Positions 1 through 8,420 of a stretch of 64,000 bases of DNA are shown here, one piece after another. The position numbers and the translations under genes are program-made. The notes under the pieces were generated by a model. The model had not been told where the DNA came from. It was given only the letters and a program-made list of their open reading frames with translations, and ran no database searches. The stretch is taken from positions 1 to 64,000 of the forward strand of contig JAJBAV010000003.1 of NCBI GenBank assembly GCA_020532085.1, in the 5' to 3' direction. Numbering within the stretch: the first letter of the stretch is position 1; each line of letters opens with the position of its first letter. Source of the DNA: Candidatus Cloacimonadota bacterium (lineage in GTDB: Bacteria > Cloacimonadota > Cloacimonadia > Cloacimonadales > Cloacimonadaceae).

Positions 1-164
1 AAGATGAAAACAATGCAATTGGTCGCTTGGCCTTACATAGATTGTGAGTAACGAGGGATATCAGATGCCCTCAAACAACCTGAGAAACAATGAGTTGGAA
101 TTTACACCAACATTTGGGACTCTACAGAGCGAACCGTGTTTCGATATTAGAAATCAGATAAAAC
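1..164. other. non-coding leader at window start
   Basis: No convincing gene is visible between the window start and the promoter at 165. The stretch is A/T-richer than the coding DNA around it. It may be the 3' region of an upstream locus cut by the window edge. Confidence 0.4.
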
Positions 165-193
165 TTGACAGATTCCATTGACGGAAAAATACT
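165..193 (+). promoter_or_regulatory. putative sigma-70-type promoter of the 242 gene
   Basis: TTGACA at 165-170 and AATACT at 188-193 are separated by 17 bases. They precede the secreted-protein gene that starts at 242. The same TTGAC-type -35 box recurs before several other genes here. Confidence 0.45.
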
Positions 194-241
194 GCGGATT
201 AAAAGTTGGCAAAGCTTTTCAACCATCCCCGGGAGTTTGGT

Positions 242-1663
242 ATGCGCAGAAGTATGGGGGTATTAATGCTTTGGGTGCTGTTTCTGCCGGTCTTGGCCGC
301 GCTGGGAGCGCCGTATCTGAAAACAGAGCCTAGCAGAGACTCATTCTGGCGTTTGGCCTCTAGCAATTGTTACTGGGAAACATATGGCCATGCCGGCGGC
401 TCTAAAGGAACTGTCACCAACTATTTTTACGATCCGGAGCATGCCCGCCACCTGGACAGCTTGACGGTGAATACGCACTATTCGTCGGATAGCATTGGGC
501 GCGAATACGCCACCTATTCATATCAGCTGTTTCCCGGCTATTATGAAGTTACCGAAAACTGGTTCAACCGAACTTATCCTCCCCAAGCACTAACTCGGGT
601 GACGGTCTCCCGCTACACCTACCAGGACCTGATTTTAAGCGTACGCATATACAATTCCCAGAACATTTTGGGCGAAGAGACCACTTACAGCTACGACGCG
701 GCCGGAAACCTGACCCAGAGGACAAGATCGACCTGGCTGGGACAAGCGTGGGAAATCAGGGAACAGGAAAGCTGGGTTTACAACAGCGACAACTTGCTGA
801 CAGGCAGGACTTTATCCGAATGGGTCCATGGCAACGGGCTGCTCGAAGAGACCGAGACCGAACAAAGGTTCTACAGCACCCGCGCCACGCCCGACAGCAT
901 TCACAGCTGGTATCTGGAAGGCGGTTACTCATTCGACTACGAATACGCGACCCGTTCGCTAAACCACTTCGACGCCCAGGGAAACGTGGAACTGAAAGAG
1001 GAGTGGATCGTCCGGACCCAGGTTCCGGGCGGCAGTACCGCCACTACCTTCAGGCAGTCATTTTCCGGCTTCACGCCCAGTCCGCGGGGATATCTGCCTC
1101 TGTGGACAAGAATATACAACAGCTACGACACCAGTACCAGCGGGGACAGCACACATATCTACTATGAATACAGCGCGGATTTCCGCCAGGCAGACCGCGA
1201 CTACATATATTACCTCGGCAGCGGCAGCATTACGGAAAGTTCAACCCAGTTTTACAATGAGGCCTGGATCCTCACCCGCGAACTTGGGAATTTCGCTGAC
1301 CCCATTTTTAACAATTTCCAAAGCTATGATAACAGCTGGGCTTGGGAATATGTGGAGGAAACTAACCCGCCGGGGATCCCGCCGGAACTTTTCGGGATCA
1401 CGGGGATCGCGCCAAACCCGTTTGCCACCCAGGCCAAAATCAACTTTTTGATGGTGGATCACGGCAGCGCGCGGATCAGTATTTACAACCTGCGTGGGCA
1501 AAAACTGAACTGTTTCAACCGGGACAACCTCGATCCGGGCGAACACCAGGTTTTGTGGGACGGAAAGGACAGCCGGGGCAACCTGGCTCCTCCGGGAATC
1601 TATCTGGTTCGGCTGTCCACCATCCAAGGCACTGATGTGGAAAAAATGATCCGGTTGAAATAG
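242..1663 (+). CDS. secreted protein with YD-like repeats and a type IX-like C-terminal sorting domain
   Basis: About 473 residues. The ATG at 242 is preferred over an in-frame TTG at 206 because GGAG lies 6 bases upstream and the protein then begins with a normal signal peptide (MRRSMGVLMLWVLFLPVL). The middle is rich in Tyr, Ser, Thr and Asn and contains strings such as YSYDAAGNLTQR that resemble YD/RHS beta-strand repeats. The last ~85 residues (from GIAPNPF, through VLWDGKDSRGNLAPPGIYL, to EKMIRLK) form a FlgD-Ig-like sorting domain as found on type IX secretion cargo in this phylum group. It is probably exported to the cell surface. The function of the body is not recognised. It stands alone, with its own promoter and the riboswitch region downstream. 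Confidence 0.7.
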   Translation: MRRSMGVLMLWVLFLPVLAALGAPYLKTEPSRDSFWRLASSNCYWETYGHAGGSKGTVTNYFYDPEHARHLDSLTVNTHYSSDSIGREYATYSYQLFPGYYEVTENWFNRTYPPQALTRVTVSRYTYQDLILSVRIYNSQNILGEETTYSYDAAGNLTQRTRSTWLGQAWEIREQESWVYNSDNLLTGRTLSEWVHGNGLLEETETEQRFYSTRATPDSIHSWYLEGGYSFDYEYATRSLNHFDAQGNVELKEEWIVRTQVPGGSTATTFRQSFSGFTPSPRGYLPLWTRIYNSYDTSTSGDSTHIYYEYSADFRQADRDYIYYLGSGSITESSTQFYNEAWILTRELGNFADPIFNNFQSYDNSWAWEYVEETNPPGIPPELFGITGIAPNPFATQAKINFLMVDHGSARISIYNLRGQKLNCFNRDNLDPGEHQVLWDGKDSRGNLAPPGIYLVRLSTIQGTDVEKMIRLK

Positions 1664-1715
1664 CGGAGCGTGACTCCTCCGGAATGCATTTTACTGGGAA
1701 CTGAGGATTTTGGGA

Positions 1716-1744
1716 TTGACACAAACAGCCCGGCAAAGAGAATT
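1716..1744 (+). promoter_or_regulatory. putative promoter driving the cobalamin riboswitch
   Basis: TTGACA (1716-1721), a 17-base spacer and AGAATT (1739-1744) lie just upstream of the riboswitch, so transcription would start near 1751. This is a good match to a sigma-70-type promoter. Confidence 0.5.
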
Positions 1745-1760
1745 GCATCCAAGAATAGAT

Positions 1761-1912
1761 GGTGCTACTTTCAGGTAAAAGGGAATCCCGTGAAAAGCGG
1801 GAGCGGTAACCGCCACTGTAAGCGGCAGATAAGGCCAGTTCGGTCACTGCGCGAAAATGCGTGGGAAGGCCGGGCTTCCAAAAGGCCGCCGCGAGCCAGG
1901 AAACCTGCCACC
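1761..1912 (+). promoter_or_regulatory. cobalamin (adenosylcobalamin-class) riboswitch
   Basis: The leader shows the ordered conserved blocks of a cobalamin riboswitch: an AAAAGGGAA-type block at 1777-1785, the paired segment around TCCCGTGAAAAGCGGGAGCG, the core GCCACTGTAAGCGG near 1812, and the B12 box GCCAGGAAACCTGCC at 1895-1909. It ends about 85 bases before the ATG at 1997. The gap (CCGGAACAGG and nearby pairing) could sequester the ribosome binding site AAGGTG at 1985-1990. In this class ligand binding normally represses downstream B12 uptake or synthesis genes, so the downstream gene is expected to be induced when cobalamin is scarce. The element is read directly from the sequence; the regulatory direction is inferred from the family. 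Confidence 0.9.
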
Positions 1913-1996
1913 GATTCCGGAACGCTTATACGGATTATGTAAGCCCGGAACAGGTAGCGCGATCCCTGTTCAACTCAAAAGAATAAGGTGAACGCT

Positions 1997-3235
1997 ATGC
2001 CCAAGACAAAACAACTGATAATGGCGCTGGTTTTGCTGCTGACGCTGCAGTCGATTTCAGCCGCGGAGATCTTCGTGGTGAATTCCGCCTCCCGCACGCT
2101 TTCCCGCATTGATACAGACAGCGGCAGCGTGAACAATTCCTTTGCCCAGCTGGGCCTGAGCCCCAATCTGATGGACCTCGACGCCCAGCACATCTACGTG
2201 GTCTGCTCCGGCGATAACGCCATCCAGGTGCTGGACCGGTCCAGCGGAGCGCATCTGCGCTACCTTCCGGTGGCGGCTTCCTCCAATCCTTACGACGTGC
2301 TCAAAGTGGGGGATTTCCTCTACGTGACCGGCCTGTTCACCGACAAGGTTTACAAGCTGAGCCTGCAGAGCAGCTCGGTGGTGGGGTCCGTGGAGGTGGG
2401 CGTAGCACCGGAGGGACTGTGTTCGGACGGCAGCCGTCTCTACGTCTGCAATACAGGCGGCTACCAAAACAACTACGCGAACAGCTCCGTGAGCGTGATC
2501 GACCTGGCCTCTTTCAGCGTGGCCGCGACCGTGCCCACCTGGACCAATCCTCAATACGCGGAGCTTCGGAACGGTTCTCTGCACGTTTCCTGCACCGGAA
2601 ACTGGACCGACGTGGCGGGCAAGCTGGACATCATCGACCTGGATACCTTGGAACTGGCCTCCCGCCTCGATGTGGGGGGAAACCCCGGCTCTCTGTGGAT
2701 CAGTCCTGACGGCGTGGGCTACATCGGCGAAGGCTATGGAACCGCGCTCTACAGCTACAATGCGGATACCCACAGCCTCGAGCATGGCGCGGCCGATCCG
2801 CTGAATTTCGAGGCTTCGCTGGTATCCGGAAATGCCAGCCTGATCGCCCTGCTGAAGCAGAATTGGGCCTCAAACTCCTTAGTGCGGACCTACAGCCATG
2901 ACCTCATTCTGCAGGAGTTTTTCGAGGTGGGGCTGTCCAGCTCGGACATCGTGGTCGCTCCGGAAGTTACCGCCGCGGAGGAAGAATTGCTTCCCGGAGC
3001 CATGCGTGGGGTTTATCCCAACCCCGTCAGGCGGGGAGGGACTCTGTGTCTGAGCGATAGAGCCGAAGCGGGGGAATTCCGCCTCTACAACCTGAAGGGA
3101 CAAGTGATCAGAAAGTTTCCACTGGCCAAGGGAGAAAGCTCCCTCCGCCTGGACGGACTCCCCGCCGGAGTGTATCTCTGGACGCTTGGAGGCGCGAACA
3201 CCGCCAACCGGGGAAAACTGCTGATCGGCGATTAA
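1997..3235 (+). CDS. riboswitch-controlled secreted YncE-like beta-propeller protein with sorting domain (possible B12-binding surface protein)
   Basis: About 412 residues. The ATG at 1997 is chosen over the GTG at 1988 because AAGGTG sits 6 bases upstream. Residues 1-22 are a signal peptide. Residues ~23-320 are repeated blades with YVVCSGDNAIQVLD-, YVTGLFTDKVYKL- and YVCNTGG-type strands, as in YncE/DUF5074 propellers. A type IX-like sorting domain follows from VYPNPV to the C terminus (RLYNLKGQVIRKF, GLPAGVYLWTL). It lies directly behind a cobalamin riboswitch. In Bacteroides the B12-regulated BtuG is a surface beta-propeller that captures cobalamin for BtuB. By fold and regulation this protein could do the same job, exported by type IX secretion rather than as a lipoprotein. 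The propeller and riboswitch are visible; B12 binding is inference. Confidence 0.75.
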   Translation: MPKTKQLIMALVLLLTLQSISAAEIFVVNSASRTLSRIDTDSGSVNNSFAQLGLSPNLMDLDAQHIYVVCSGDNAIQVLDRSSGAHLRYLPVAASSNPYDVLKVGDFLYVTGLFTDKVYKLSLQSSSVVGSVEVGVAPEGLCSDGSRLYVCNTGGYQNNYANSSVSVIDLASFSVAATVPTWTNPQYAELRNGSLHVSCTGNWTDVAGKLDIIDLDTLELASRLDVGGNPGSLWISPDGVGYIGEGYGTALYSYNADTHSLEHGAADPLNFEASLVSGNASLIALLKQNWASNSLVRTYSHDLILQEFFEVGLSSSDIVVAPEVTAAEEELLPGAMRGVYPNPVRRGGTLCLSDRAEAGEFRLYNLKGQVIRKFPLAKGESSLRLDGLPAGVYLWTLGGANTANRGKLLIGD

Positions 3236-3316
3236 CTCAGATTTTGCTTGACGCTTCAGCCGGAAATCAAAAAGGTGTCCGATACCTAATTATGATACTT
3301 TCCAAGGAGTTATGAT

Positions 3317-4462
3317 ATGAACTACTTTCTGAGCGACGACCAGCTGGAGATGAGGGAGATCGCGAAACGCATCGCCGAAGAAAAGATGCGCCCACTCTCC
3401 GAGAAATATGACGAGGAAGGCATTTTCCCCTGGGACATCGTGGAAGTGATGCGCCAGAGCGACCTTTTCGCCATCCTGGTGCCCGAGGAATATGACGGGA
3501 TCAGCGGCAAAGTGACCGACCTGGTGGTGGTAACGGAAGAGCTTTGCGCCGTGGACGCCGGCATCGCGCTGGCTTTTGGCGCCACCGGGCTGGGCATGTA
3601 TCCCATCACCATCGCCGGTTCGGAAGAGCAGAAGAAGAAGTATCTGCCCCAGATCGCGGCCGGAGAGCAACTGGCGGCCTTCGCGCTCACCGAAGCCAAC
3701 GCCGGATCGGACGCCGGGGCCATCGAAACCACCGCCCGCAGAGAAGGCGACCACTACATCCTGAACGGCACCAAACAGTGGATCACCAACGGCGGCGAGG
3801 CCGGCATCTACACTGTTTTCGCGATGACGGACAAGACCAAGGGCGCGCGCGGCTGTTCCTGCTTCATCGTGGAAAAGGGCACCCCCGGCTTCAGCTTTGG
3901 CAAAAAGGAAAACAAGATGGGCATCCGGGCCTCCGCCACGCGTGAACTGATCTTCGAGGACTGCGCGGTGCCCGAGGCCAATCTGATCGGACGCGAAGGC
4001 ACCGGCTTCATCACCGCGATGAAAGTTTTTGACAAATCCCGCCCCATGGTGGGGTCGCAGGCTGTGGGCATCGCCCGCGGTGCCTTTGAAGCGGCTGTCA
4101 GATATTCCCGCGAAAGGCAGCAGTTCGGCAAGCCGATCTCGAGTTTCCAAGCCGTGCAGTTCATGCTGGCGGACATGGCCACCCAGATCGAAGCAGCCCG
4201 GGCCCTGGTGTGGCAGACCGCGAAAATGATCGATGCCGGCGAGCGTAATTACAGCAAGGAATCCGCCATGTGCAAATATTTCGCCTCGGATGTGGCGATG
4301 CAGGTGACCACCGACGCGGTGCAGATCCTTGGTGGCTACGGCTACATGAAGGAATATCCGGTGGAAAAGATGATGCGCGACGCCAAGATCCTGCAGATCT
4401 ATGAAGGCACAAACCAGATCCAGCGCGGGATCGTGGCCGCGAACCTGCTCAAGGAATATTGA
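3317..4462 (+). CDS. acyl-CoA dehydrogenase, short-chain/butyryl-CoA type
   Basis: 381 residues, full family length, start ATG after AAGGAG. It is a FAD enzyme that oxidises or, in fermenters, reduces the alpha-beta bond of short-chain acyl-CoA, exchanging electrons with an electron-transfer flavoprotein. Visible family signatures are ALTEANAGSDAG and WITNGG in the FAD/substrate region, RERQQFGKPISSFQ, LGGYGYMKEYPVEKMMRDAK, and the C-terminal YEGTNQIQR whose Glu (~363) is the expected catalytic base. With the lysine-fermentation genes at 43-47 kb and the EtfA at 51.7 kb it fits a butyryl-CoA dehydrogenase step. It overlaps the next gene by one base (TGATG). Confidence 0.9.
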   Translation: MNYFLSDDQLEMREIAKRIAEEKMRPLSEKYDEEGIFPWDIVEVMRQSDLFAILVPEEYDGISGKVTDLVVVTEELCAVDAGIALAFGATGLGMYPITIAGSEEQKKKYLPQIAAGEQLAAFALTEANAGSDAGAIETTARREGDHYILNGTKQWITNGGEAGIYTVFAMTDKTKGARGCSCFIVEKGTPGFSFGKKENKMGIRASATRELIFEDCAVPEANLIGREGTGFITAMKVFDKSRPMVGSQAVGIARGAFEAAVRYSRERQQFGKPISSFQAVQFMLADMATQIEAARALVWQTAKMIDAGERNYSKESAMCKYFASDVAMQVTTDAVQILGGYGYMKEYPVEKMMRDAKILQIYEGTNQIQRGIVAANLLKEY

Positions 4463-4797
4463 TGCACGAGTGGATCAAGGAATTTCCGGCCGCCATCACC
4501 GTCTGCGACAAAGACGGCCTGATCCTGGAGATGAACGCCAAAGCCTGCTCCACCTTCGCCAGCCACGGCGGCGCGGCGTTGATCGGCACCAGCCTCTTCG
4601 ACTGCCATAAACCCAGCTCCGTGGCCCTCATCAAAGAGATGCTGGCCACTGGGGGAAACAACGTTTACACCATCGAAAAACAGGGCGTGAAAAAACTCAT
4701 CTACCAGCAGCCTTGGTACCGGAACGGAGAACTGGGCGGTTTGGTGGAAATCTCTTTGGAACTGCCGGAGGATATGGCGCATCATGTCCGCGCCTGA
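4462..4797 (+). CDS. small single-domain PAS protein
   Basis: 111 residues, starting at the ATG that overlaps the stop of the acyl-CoA dehydrogenase gene. The protein reads as one PAS fold: FPAAITVCDKDGLILEMNAKA, then GTSLFDCHKP, then a beta-sheet region ending LGGLVEISLELP. There is no kinase, cyclase or DNA-binding domain, so it is either a ligand or redox sensor acting through a partner or a stand-alone binding protein. It overlaps queH by 14 bases and is likely co-transcribed with both neighbours. Its signal and partner are unknown. Confidence 0.7.
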   Translation: MHEWIKEFPAAITVCDKDGLILEMNAKACSTFASHGGAALIGTSLFDCHKPSSVALIKEMLATGGNNVYTIEKQGVKKLIYQQPWYRNGELGGLVEISLELPEDMAHHVRA

Positions 4798-5329
4798 AAA
4801 ACTGCTGCTGCACAGCTGCTGCGCGCCCTGCCTGATCGCCCCGTATCAGCAGCTCAAGGCTGAAGGGATAAGCGTTTCGGTGCTGTGGTACAACCCCAAT
4901 ATCCATCCCGTCACGGAATACCGCCAGCGGCTGCAAACGCTGAAGGACTTCGCGCAGCGCGAGGGCTTTGAGCTGTTCGTGAACGACGCTTACGGCCTGC
5001 GGGATTTCGTGAAAGCTGTGGCGGACAGGCCCGACGCGCGCTGTGAACACTGCTACCGCGTCAGGCTGGAGATGGCGGCCAAAACTGCTGCTGACCATGG
5101 CTTTGAAGCCTTTTCCAGCACGCTGTTCTACAGTAAATACCAAAACCACGGGCTGATGAAGGATATCGCGTCCGAGATGGCGGAAAAATATCAGGTGAGC
5201 TTCTTTTACCGGGACTGGAGAGAGCTTTGGGACGAGGGGACACGGCTATCCAAGGAAGCTGGGATGTACCGCCAGAAATACTGCGGCTGCGTGTTCAGCG
5301 AGGAAGAGCGCTACCTGAAACGGAAGTAA
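4784..5329 (+). CDS. queH: epoxyqueuosine reductase QueH (DUF208 family)
   Basis: 181 residues. QueH reduces epoxyqueuosine to queuosine in tRNA and replaces the cobalamin-dependent QueG in many bacteria. The diagnostic cysteines are present: HSCCAPC (Cys12, 13 and 16), RCEHCY (Cys87 and 90) and KYCGCVFS (Cys167 and 169), which bind a 4Fe-4S cluster and a second metal. The start overlaps the PAS gene by 14 bases. Another queuosine-pathway gene, queE, is in this window at 52879. Use of B12-independent QueH fits an organism that must ration cobalamin, though that link is only suggestive. Confidence 0.92.
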   Translation: MSAPEKLLLHSCCAPCLIAPYQQLKAEGISVSVLWYNPNIHPVTEYRQRLQTLKDFAQREGFELFVNDAYGLRDFVKAVADRPDARCEHCYRVRLEMAAKTAADHGFEAFSSTLFYSKYQNHGLMKDIASEMAEKYQVSFFYRDWRELWDEGTRLSKEAGMYRQKYCGCVFSEEERYLKRK

Positions 5330-5339
5330 ACCTGGGCGT

Positions 5340-6137
5340 TCAGCCCAGCGCCACATCCAGAAACATCATCACGGCGAAGCCGAGCATCACCCCCAGGGTG
5401 GCCAGATGCGAGTGCTCGCCTTTTTGGGATTCGGGGATCACCTCTTCCGCCACCACAAAGATCATGGCTCCGGCGGCAAAGGCCAGGGCATAGGGCAAAA
5501 TTGGCTTGGCGATAATCACCAGCGCCGCTCCCAGCAATCCTCCCAGCGGTTCCACCATCCCGGAAAACTGGCCCCAGAAAAAGCTTTTACCTTTGGACAT
5601 CCCCTCCCGCCGCAGCGGAATGGAGAGGGCCGCACCTTCCGGCAGATTCTGGATGCCAATGCCCAAGGTGAGGGCCAAAGCCCCGGCCAGAGTGGCGTCT
5701 GCGAGTCCGGAAGCGTAGGCTCCGAAAGCCACGCCCACGGCCAGGCCTTCCGGAAAATTGTGCAGGGTGACGGCCAGGAACATCAGGGTGGATTTGCCCC
5801 AGGGGGTTTTCAGGCCTTCACGTTCGCCCATCTCGTCGCCAGGATGCAGATGCGGCAGCACCCAGTCGACCCCCCGCAAAAACGCCCCGCCCAGCAGAAA
5901 ACCGATCAGCGCTGGCAGGGGATTACCTCCGCTGAGGCCGATGGCTGGGTTGAGCAGGGACCAAAAGCTGGCCGCGATCATCACCCCCGCGGCGAAACCG
6001 AGCATGGTGTCCAGCAGCCAGGGTTTGATGGTACGGAAAAAGAAGACGAAGGCGGAACCTACGGCCGTCATCAGCCAGGTGAAGCCTGTTCCCAGCAGGG
6101 CCAGCAGAATGGGATCCGAGATCGTCAGCGCGTTCAT
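5340..6137 (-). CDS. ZIP family divalent metal transporter
   Basis: 265 residues with about eight membrane segments. Two transport-site motifs characteristic of ZIP proteins are visible, HNFPEG in segment IV and QNLPEG in segment V, followed by VAEEVIPES. A histidine-containing loop (LPHLHPGDE) precedes segment IV. It resembles the bacterial ZupT/GufA branch, which imports zinc and sometimes iron or manganese across the inner membrane; the substrate cannot be read from sequence. It is the last gene of the long minus-strand run, overlaps the upstream small ORF by 4 bases (ATGA), and converges on queH with only 10 bases between them. Confidence 0.88.
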   Translation of the reverse strand: MNALTISDPILLALLGTGFTWLMTAVGSAFVFFFRTIKPWLLDTMLGFAAGVMIAASFWSLLNPAIGLSGGNPLPALIGFLLGGAFLRGVDWVLPHLHPGDEMGEREGLKTPWGKSTLMFLAVTLHNFPEGLAVGVAFGAYASGLADATLAGALALTLGIGIQNLPEGAALSIPLRREGMSKGKSFFWGQFSGMVEPLGGLLGAALVIIAKPILPYALAFAAGAMIFVVAEEVIPESQKGEHSHLATLGVMLGFAVMMFLDVALG

Positions 6138-6331
6138 GAGTAGAATTTCTCGATGGCTTCGAGCATCTGCCGGATGGCGGCCTGGGTGTCGTCCACGGCC
6201 AGGGTGCGCTTGTCACCGTTGTCGAAGGTGAGCACCACGTTGCCCAGCACCCGGCTGATCTCTCTGATCTTGGGTATCACGATGTAACTTTTGCCCAGTT
6301 GTTCGTCGTCGTAGGTGAAGATAGCTTTCAT
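6134..6331 (-). CDS. small conserved-looking hypothetical protein
   Basis: 65 residues (MKAIFTYDDEQLGKSYIV to IEKFYS). The ATG at 6331 has a good AGGAG 5 bases upstream and is preferred to the GTG at 6337. The sequence alternates strand-like segments (SYIVIPKI, GNVVLTFDNGDKRTLAV) and ends in an amphipathic helix. There is no signal peptide, no membrane segment and no known motif. The 4-base overlap with the ZIP transporter gene suggests translational coupling. Function unknown. Confidence 0.65.
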   Translation of the reverse strand: MKAIFTYDDEQLGKSYIVIPKIREISRVLGNVVLTFDNGDKRTLAVDDTQAAIRQMLEAIEKFYS

Positions 6332-6357
6332 CGTCACTCCTGAATTGCATGCCGGGC

Positions 6358-6807
6358 TTAGCCGGAATAGCGTTTGAGGTTGCAGGTCTGGCTGGTGCGT
6401 TCGCCGGGGCGGAGATATTCGGCGAGGTCGGCCTCGAACTCGATGAGGGTGTAGTCCGGATCATCGTAGCCGCGGAAGTATTCGTCAAAAAAGAAGCAGC
6501 GCTCAGAGGCATCGGCCTTGAGCGCCGCGTTCGTGACAATTTTGGCAATGCCGGTGAGGCGGATGTAGCCTGTGTTTCCGGATTCATGCAGAGGCACGCA
6601 AACCTCCACCCACTTGTTGGCAGCGATCTGGCCGACCTTGGCGTCTCCGCTGAAGGTGGCGAAGAAATAGCGGTCGTCGTGCATGAACAGCACCACGGGA
6701 CGCACCCGAGGCTGTTTTTTATCGACCGTGGCCAGATAAACGTATTGGTTCTGGCTGATCCAGGCCATGATCTCCTGCTGCAGGGAAGATTCTGAGGTGC
6801 GCGCCAT
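6358..6807 (-). CDS. pyridoxamine 5'-phosphate oxidase-like (split beta-barrel) flavoprotein
   Basis: 149 residues. The N-terminal half has the split-barrel FMN-binding pattern: helix, then YLATVDKKQPRVRPV, then DRYFFATFSGDAKVGQIAANKWVEVCV. Proteins of this family bind FMN, F420 or haem and often act as small reductases of unknown substrate. The length fits the family. A reductase role is family inference and no partner is evident nearby. It lies 9 bases downstream of the cyclophilin gene in the same operon-like run. Confidence 0.78.
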   Translation of the reverse strand: MARTSESSLQQEIMAWISQNQYVYLATVDKKQPRVRPVVLFMHDDRYFFATFSGDAKVGQIAANKWVEVCVPLHESGNTGYIRLTGIAKIVTNAALKADASERCFFFDEYFRGYDDPDYTLIEFEADLAEYLRPGERTSQTCNLKRYSG

Positions 6808-6816
6808 GGGGCAGCC

Positions 6817-7674
6817 TTATTTGCTGAGGTTGATGGCCTGGATGATGGCCTGGTTTTCCTGCTTGGGGTTGTCCCGTTCGTCCCGGGGCAGTTTTTCGAT
6901 CTTGTGCACCACGTCCATGCCGCCGGTCACTTTGCCGAAAACGGTGTGTTTGCCGTCCAGCCAGGGTGTTCCGGGTTGCTTGGTGACGATGAAGAACTGG
7001 GAACCGTTGGTGTTGGGACCTGAATTGGCCATGCAGAGGTAGGAATAGAGCACGGGGGCCTTCAGGGTTTGCTTGCGCAGGGGTTCAGCGATGCCGGTGC
7101 GGTTTTGGTACCAATCAATTGTCTTGCCGTAGAGCGGGTCGGGTTTCTGTTGCTCCTGCACGGCTTTCACGATGTCGAAGATCTCCTGCTGGGGATTCTG
7201 GGCCGACTGCATGTAGGGGATGATGAGCTTGGTCCAGACGAGCATGGCGGTTTCTTCGTCGTTGACTTCGCCGGTGAGCTCTTCGCCCAAGGCGTAGCAT
7301 TCGTCCTCAAACTGGTATCCGGGCCCGCCCATGCCGTCGTTGGCGCGGTCGGCGTCCTTGGTGTTGGGGTCCCCGCCCTGGATCATGAAATCCGGGATCA
7401 CGCGGTGAAAGTAGGTTTGGTTGTAAAAGCCTTCAGCGGCCAGTTTCAGAAAGTTTTCCACCGTCTTGGGGGCCAGGTTGGGCCAGAGTTCCAGCTCGAT
7501 GTTTCCCTGGTTGGTTTCGATCACGGCGTTCTTCACTTGGGCATCTTTTTCCAATTTTTCCTCCAATTGGGCGGCTCCGGCCGATTTGAGTTCACTGGTC
7601 TGGCAGTTCAGCAGGCTGAGGCTGAGGGCCAGGACCATCGCCACAAGGGCTATCTTCTGAGGGGTTTTGAGCAT
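6817..7674 (-). CDS. cyclophilin-type peptidyl-prolyl isomerase lipoprotein
   Basis: 285 residues. A lipoprotein signal ends LLNC (Cys24), so the protein should be anchored at the periplasmic face of a membrane. The cyclophilin fold is recognisable: [40 protein letters not shown], then [16 protein letters not shown] and [12 protein letters not shown]. Catalytic-site residues HRV and Q-F-F are present. Between the two halves sits an extra ~80-residue segment (about 125-205, acidic and Gln-rich) that is absent from compact bacterial cyclophilins. The start has AAGGAG 7 bases upstream, inside the end of the preceding phosphoesterase gene, giving an 83-base overlap. Confidence 0.85.
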   Translation of the reverse strand: MLKTPQKIALVAMVLALSLSLLNCQTSELKSAGAAQLEEKLEKDAQVKNAVIETNQGNIELELWPNLAPKTVENFLKLAAEGFYNQTYFHRVIPDFMIQGGDPNTKDADRANDGMGGPGYQFEDECYALGEELTGEVNDEETAMLVWTKLIIPYMQSAQNPQQEIFDIVKAVQEQQKPDPLYGKTIDWYQNRTGIAEPLRKQTLKAPVLYSYLCMANSGPNTNGSQFFIVTKQPGTPWLDGKHTVFGKVTGGMDVVHKIEKLPRDERDNPKQENQAIIQAINLSK

Positions 7675-8419
7675 GTTGTGTCTCCTTGCTTTTGTAATAT
7701 TTGAGGTTCACCCGGCCGGCATCGATCTCCAGGTAGCTGTGGTGGCGGGTCCAATCGCCGCTGTTGGCGTAGGTCCCACCTTTCAGCTGGCTTATCCCGG
7801 GGCGGTGGCAGTGGCCCATGCAAACCAGATCATAATCCTTTTTTTTCACCATATACTCCGCGTAGTGGCTCAATCCCGCACTTTTTTTGGACTGGAGCAG
7901 GGCGGAAACCTGGCGGAACCGGCTGGAGCGGGAGAGCTTGGCTCCCAGTCGCAGAGCGAGGTCCGGATGGAGCAGGGAAAAGAGCTTCTTGCTGAGCCTG
8001 AAGCGGATCAGGCGGCGGAAAAACTTGTAGCGGAAGTCGTTCACGGTGTGTAGATCACCGTGGGTGAAGAGCATTTTGATGCCATCCGCCTTCAGGCTGT
8101 AGGCATCGTTGTAAACCTTCACGTCCAGATAATCGCGGAAGAAATCGTTGAACCAGAAATCGTGGTTGCCGCTGATCAGAACCAGCCGGCAGCCGTGTTC
8201 GCGGATCTCAGCCAAACGGTGCAGAAAAGGGAAATACTGTTTGATGATGGTGAAGGTCCAGTCGAACCAGAGGTCGAAGATATCGCCGTTGAGCACCATC
8301 AGGTCATACTTGCCCACGGCCTGTTTCAGAAAATCGAGGGCCAGGCTGGCGTTGGCGCGGTCGTAAGAGTCTCTGGGAGCGTATTTGTAGTGCACGTCGG
8401 AAAGCACGCAGATGCGCAT
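7592..8419 (-). CDS. LpxH-like calcineurin-type metallophosphoesterase
   Basis: 275 residues. The five metal-binding blocks of calcineurin-like phosphoesterases are visible: LSDVHYK at the N terminus, [24 protein letters not shown] and [16 protein letters not shown] and the overall layout match the UDP-2,3-diacylglucosamine hydrolase (LpxH/LpxH2) group, which makes lipid X for lipid A at the inner membrane, in keeping with a didermic cell. The last ~28 residues are Pro/Gln/Glu-rich and overlap the cyclophilin reading frame, so they are probably an unconserved tail. It could be another UDP-sugar or lipid phosphoesterase. Confidence 0.8.
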   Translation of the reverse strand: MRICVLSDVHYKYAPRDSYDRANASLALDFLKQAVGKYDLMVLNGDIFDLWFDWTFTIIKQYFPFLHRLAEIREHGCRLVLISGNHDFWFNDFFRDYLDVKVYNDAYSLKADGIKMLFTHGDLHTVNDFRYKFFRRLIRFRLSKKLFSLLHPDLALRLGAKLSRSSRFRQVSALLQSKKSAGLSHYAEYMVKKKDYDLVCMGHCHRPGISQLKGGTYANSGDWTRHHSYLEIDAGRVNLKYYKSKETQHAQNPSEDSPCGDGPGPQPQPAELPDQ

Positions 8420-8420
8420 C

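Noticed and set aside
242-1663. YD-like repeats taken as an Rhs polymorphic toxin
   Set aside because: There is no Rhs core cage motif, no toxin tail and no immunity gene, and the protein ends in a secretion sorting domain.
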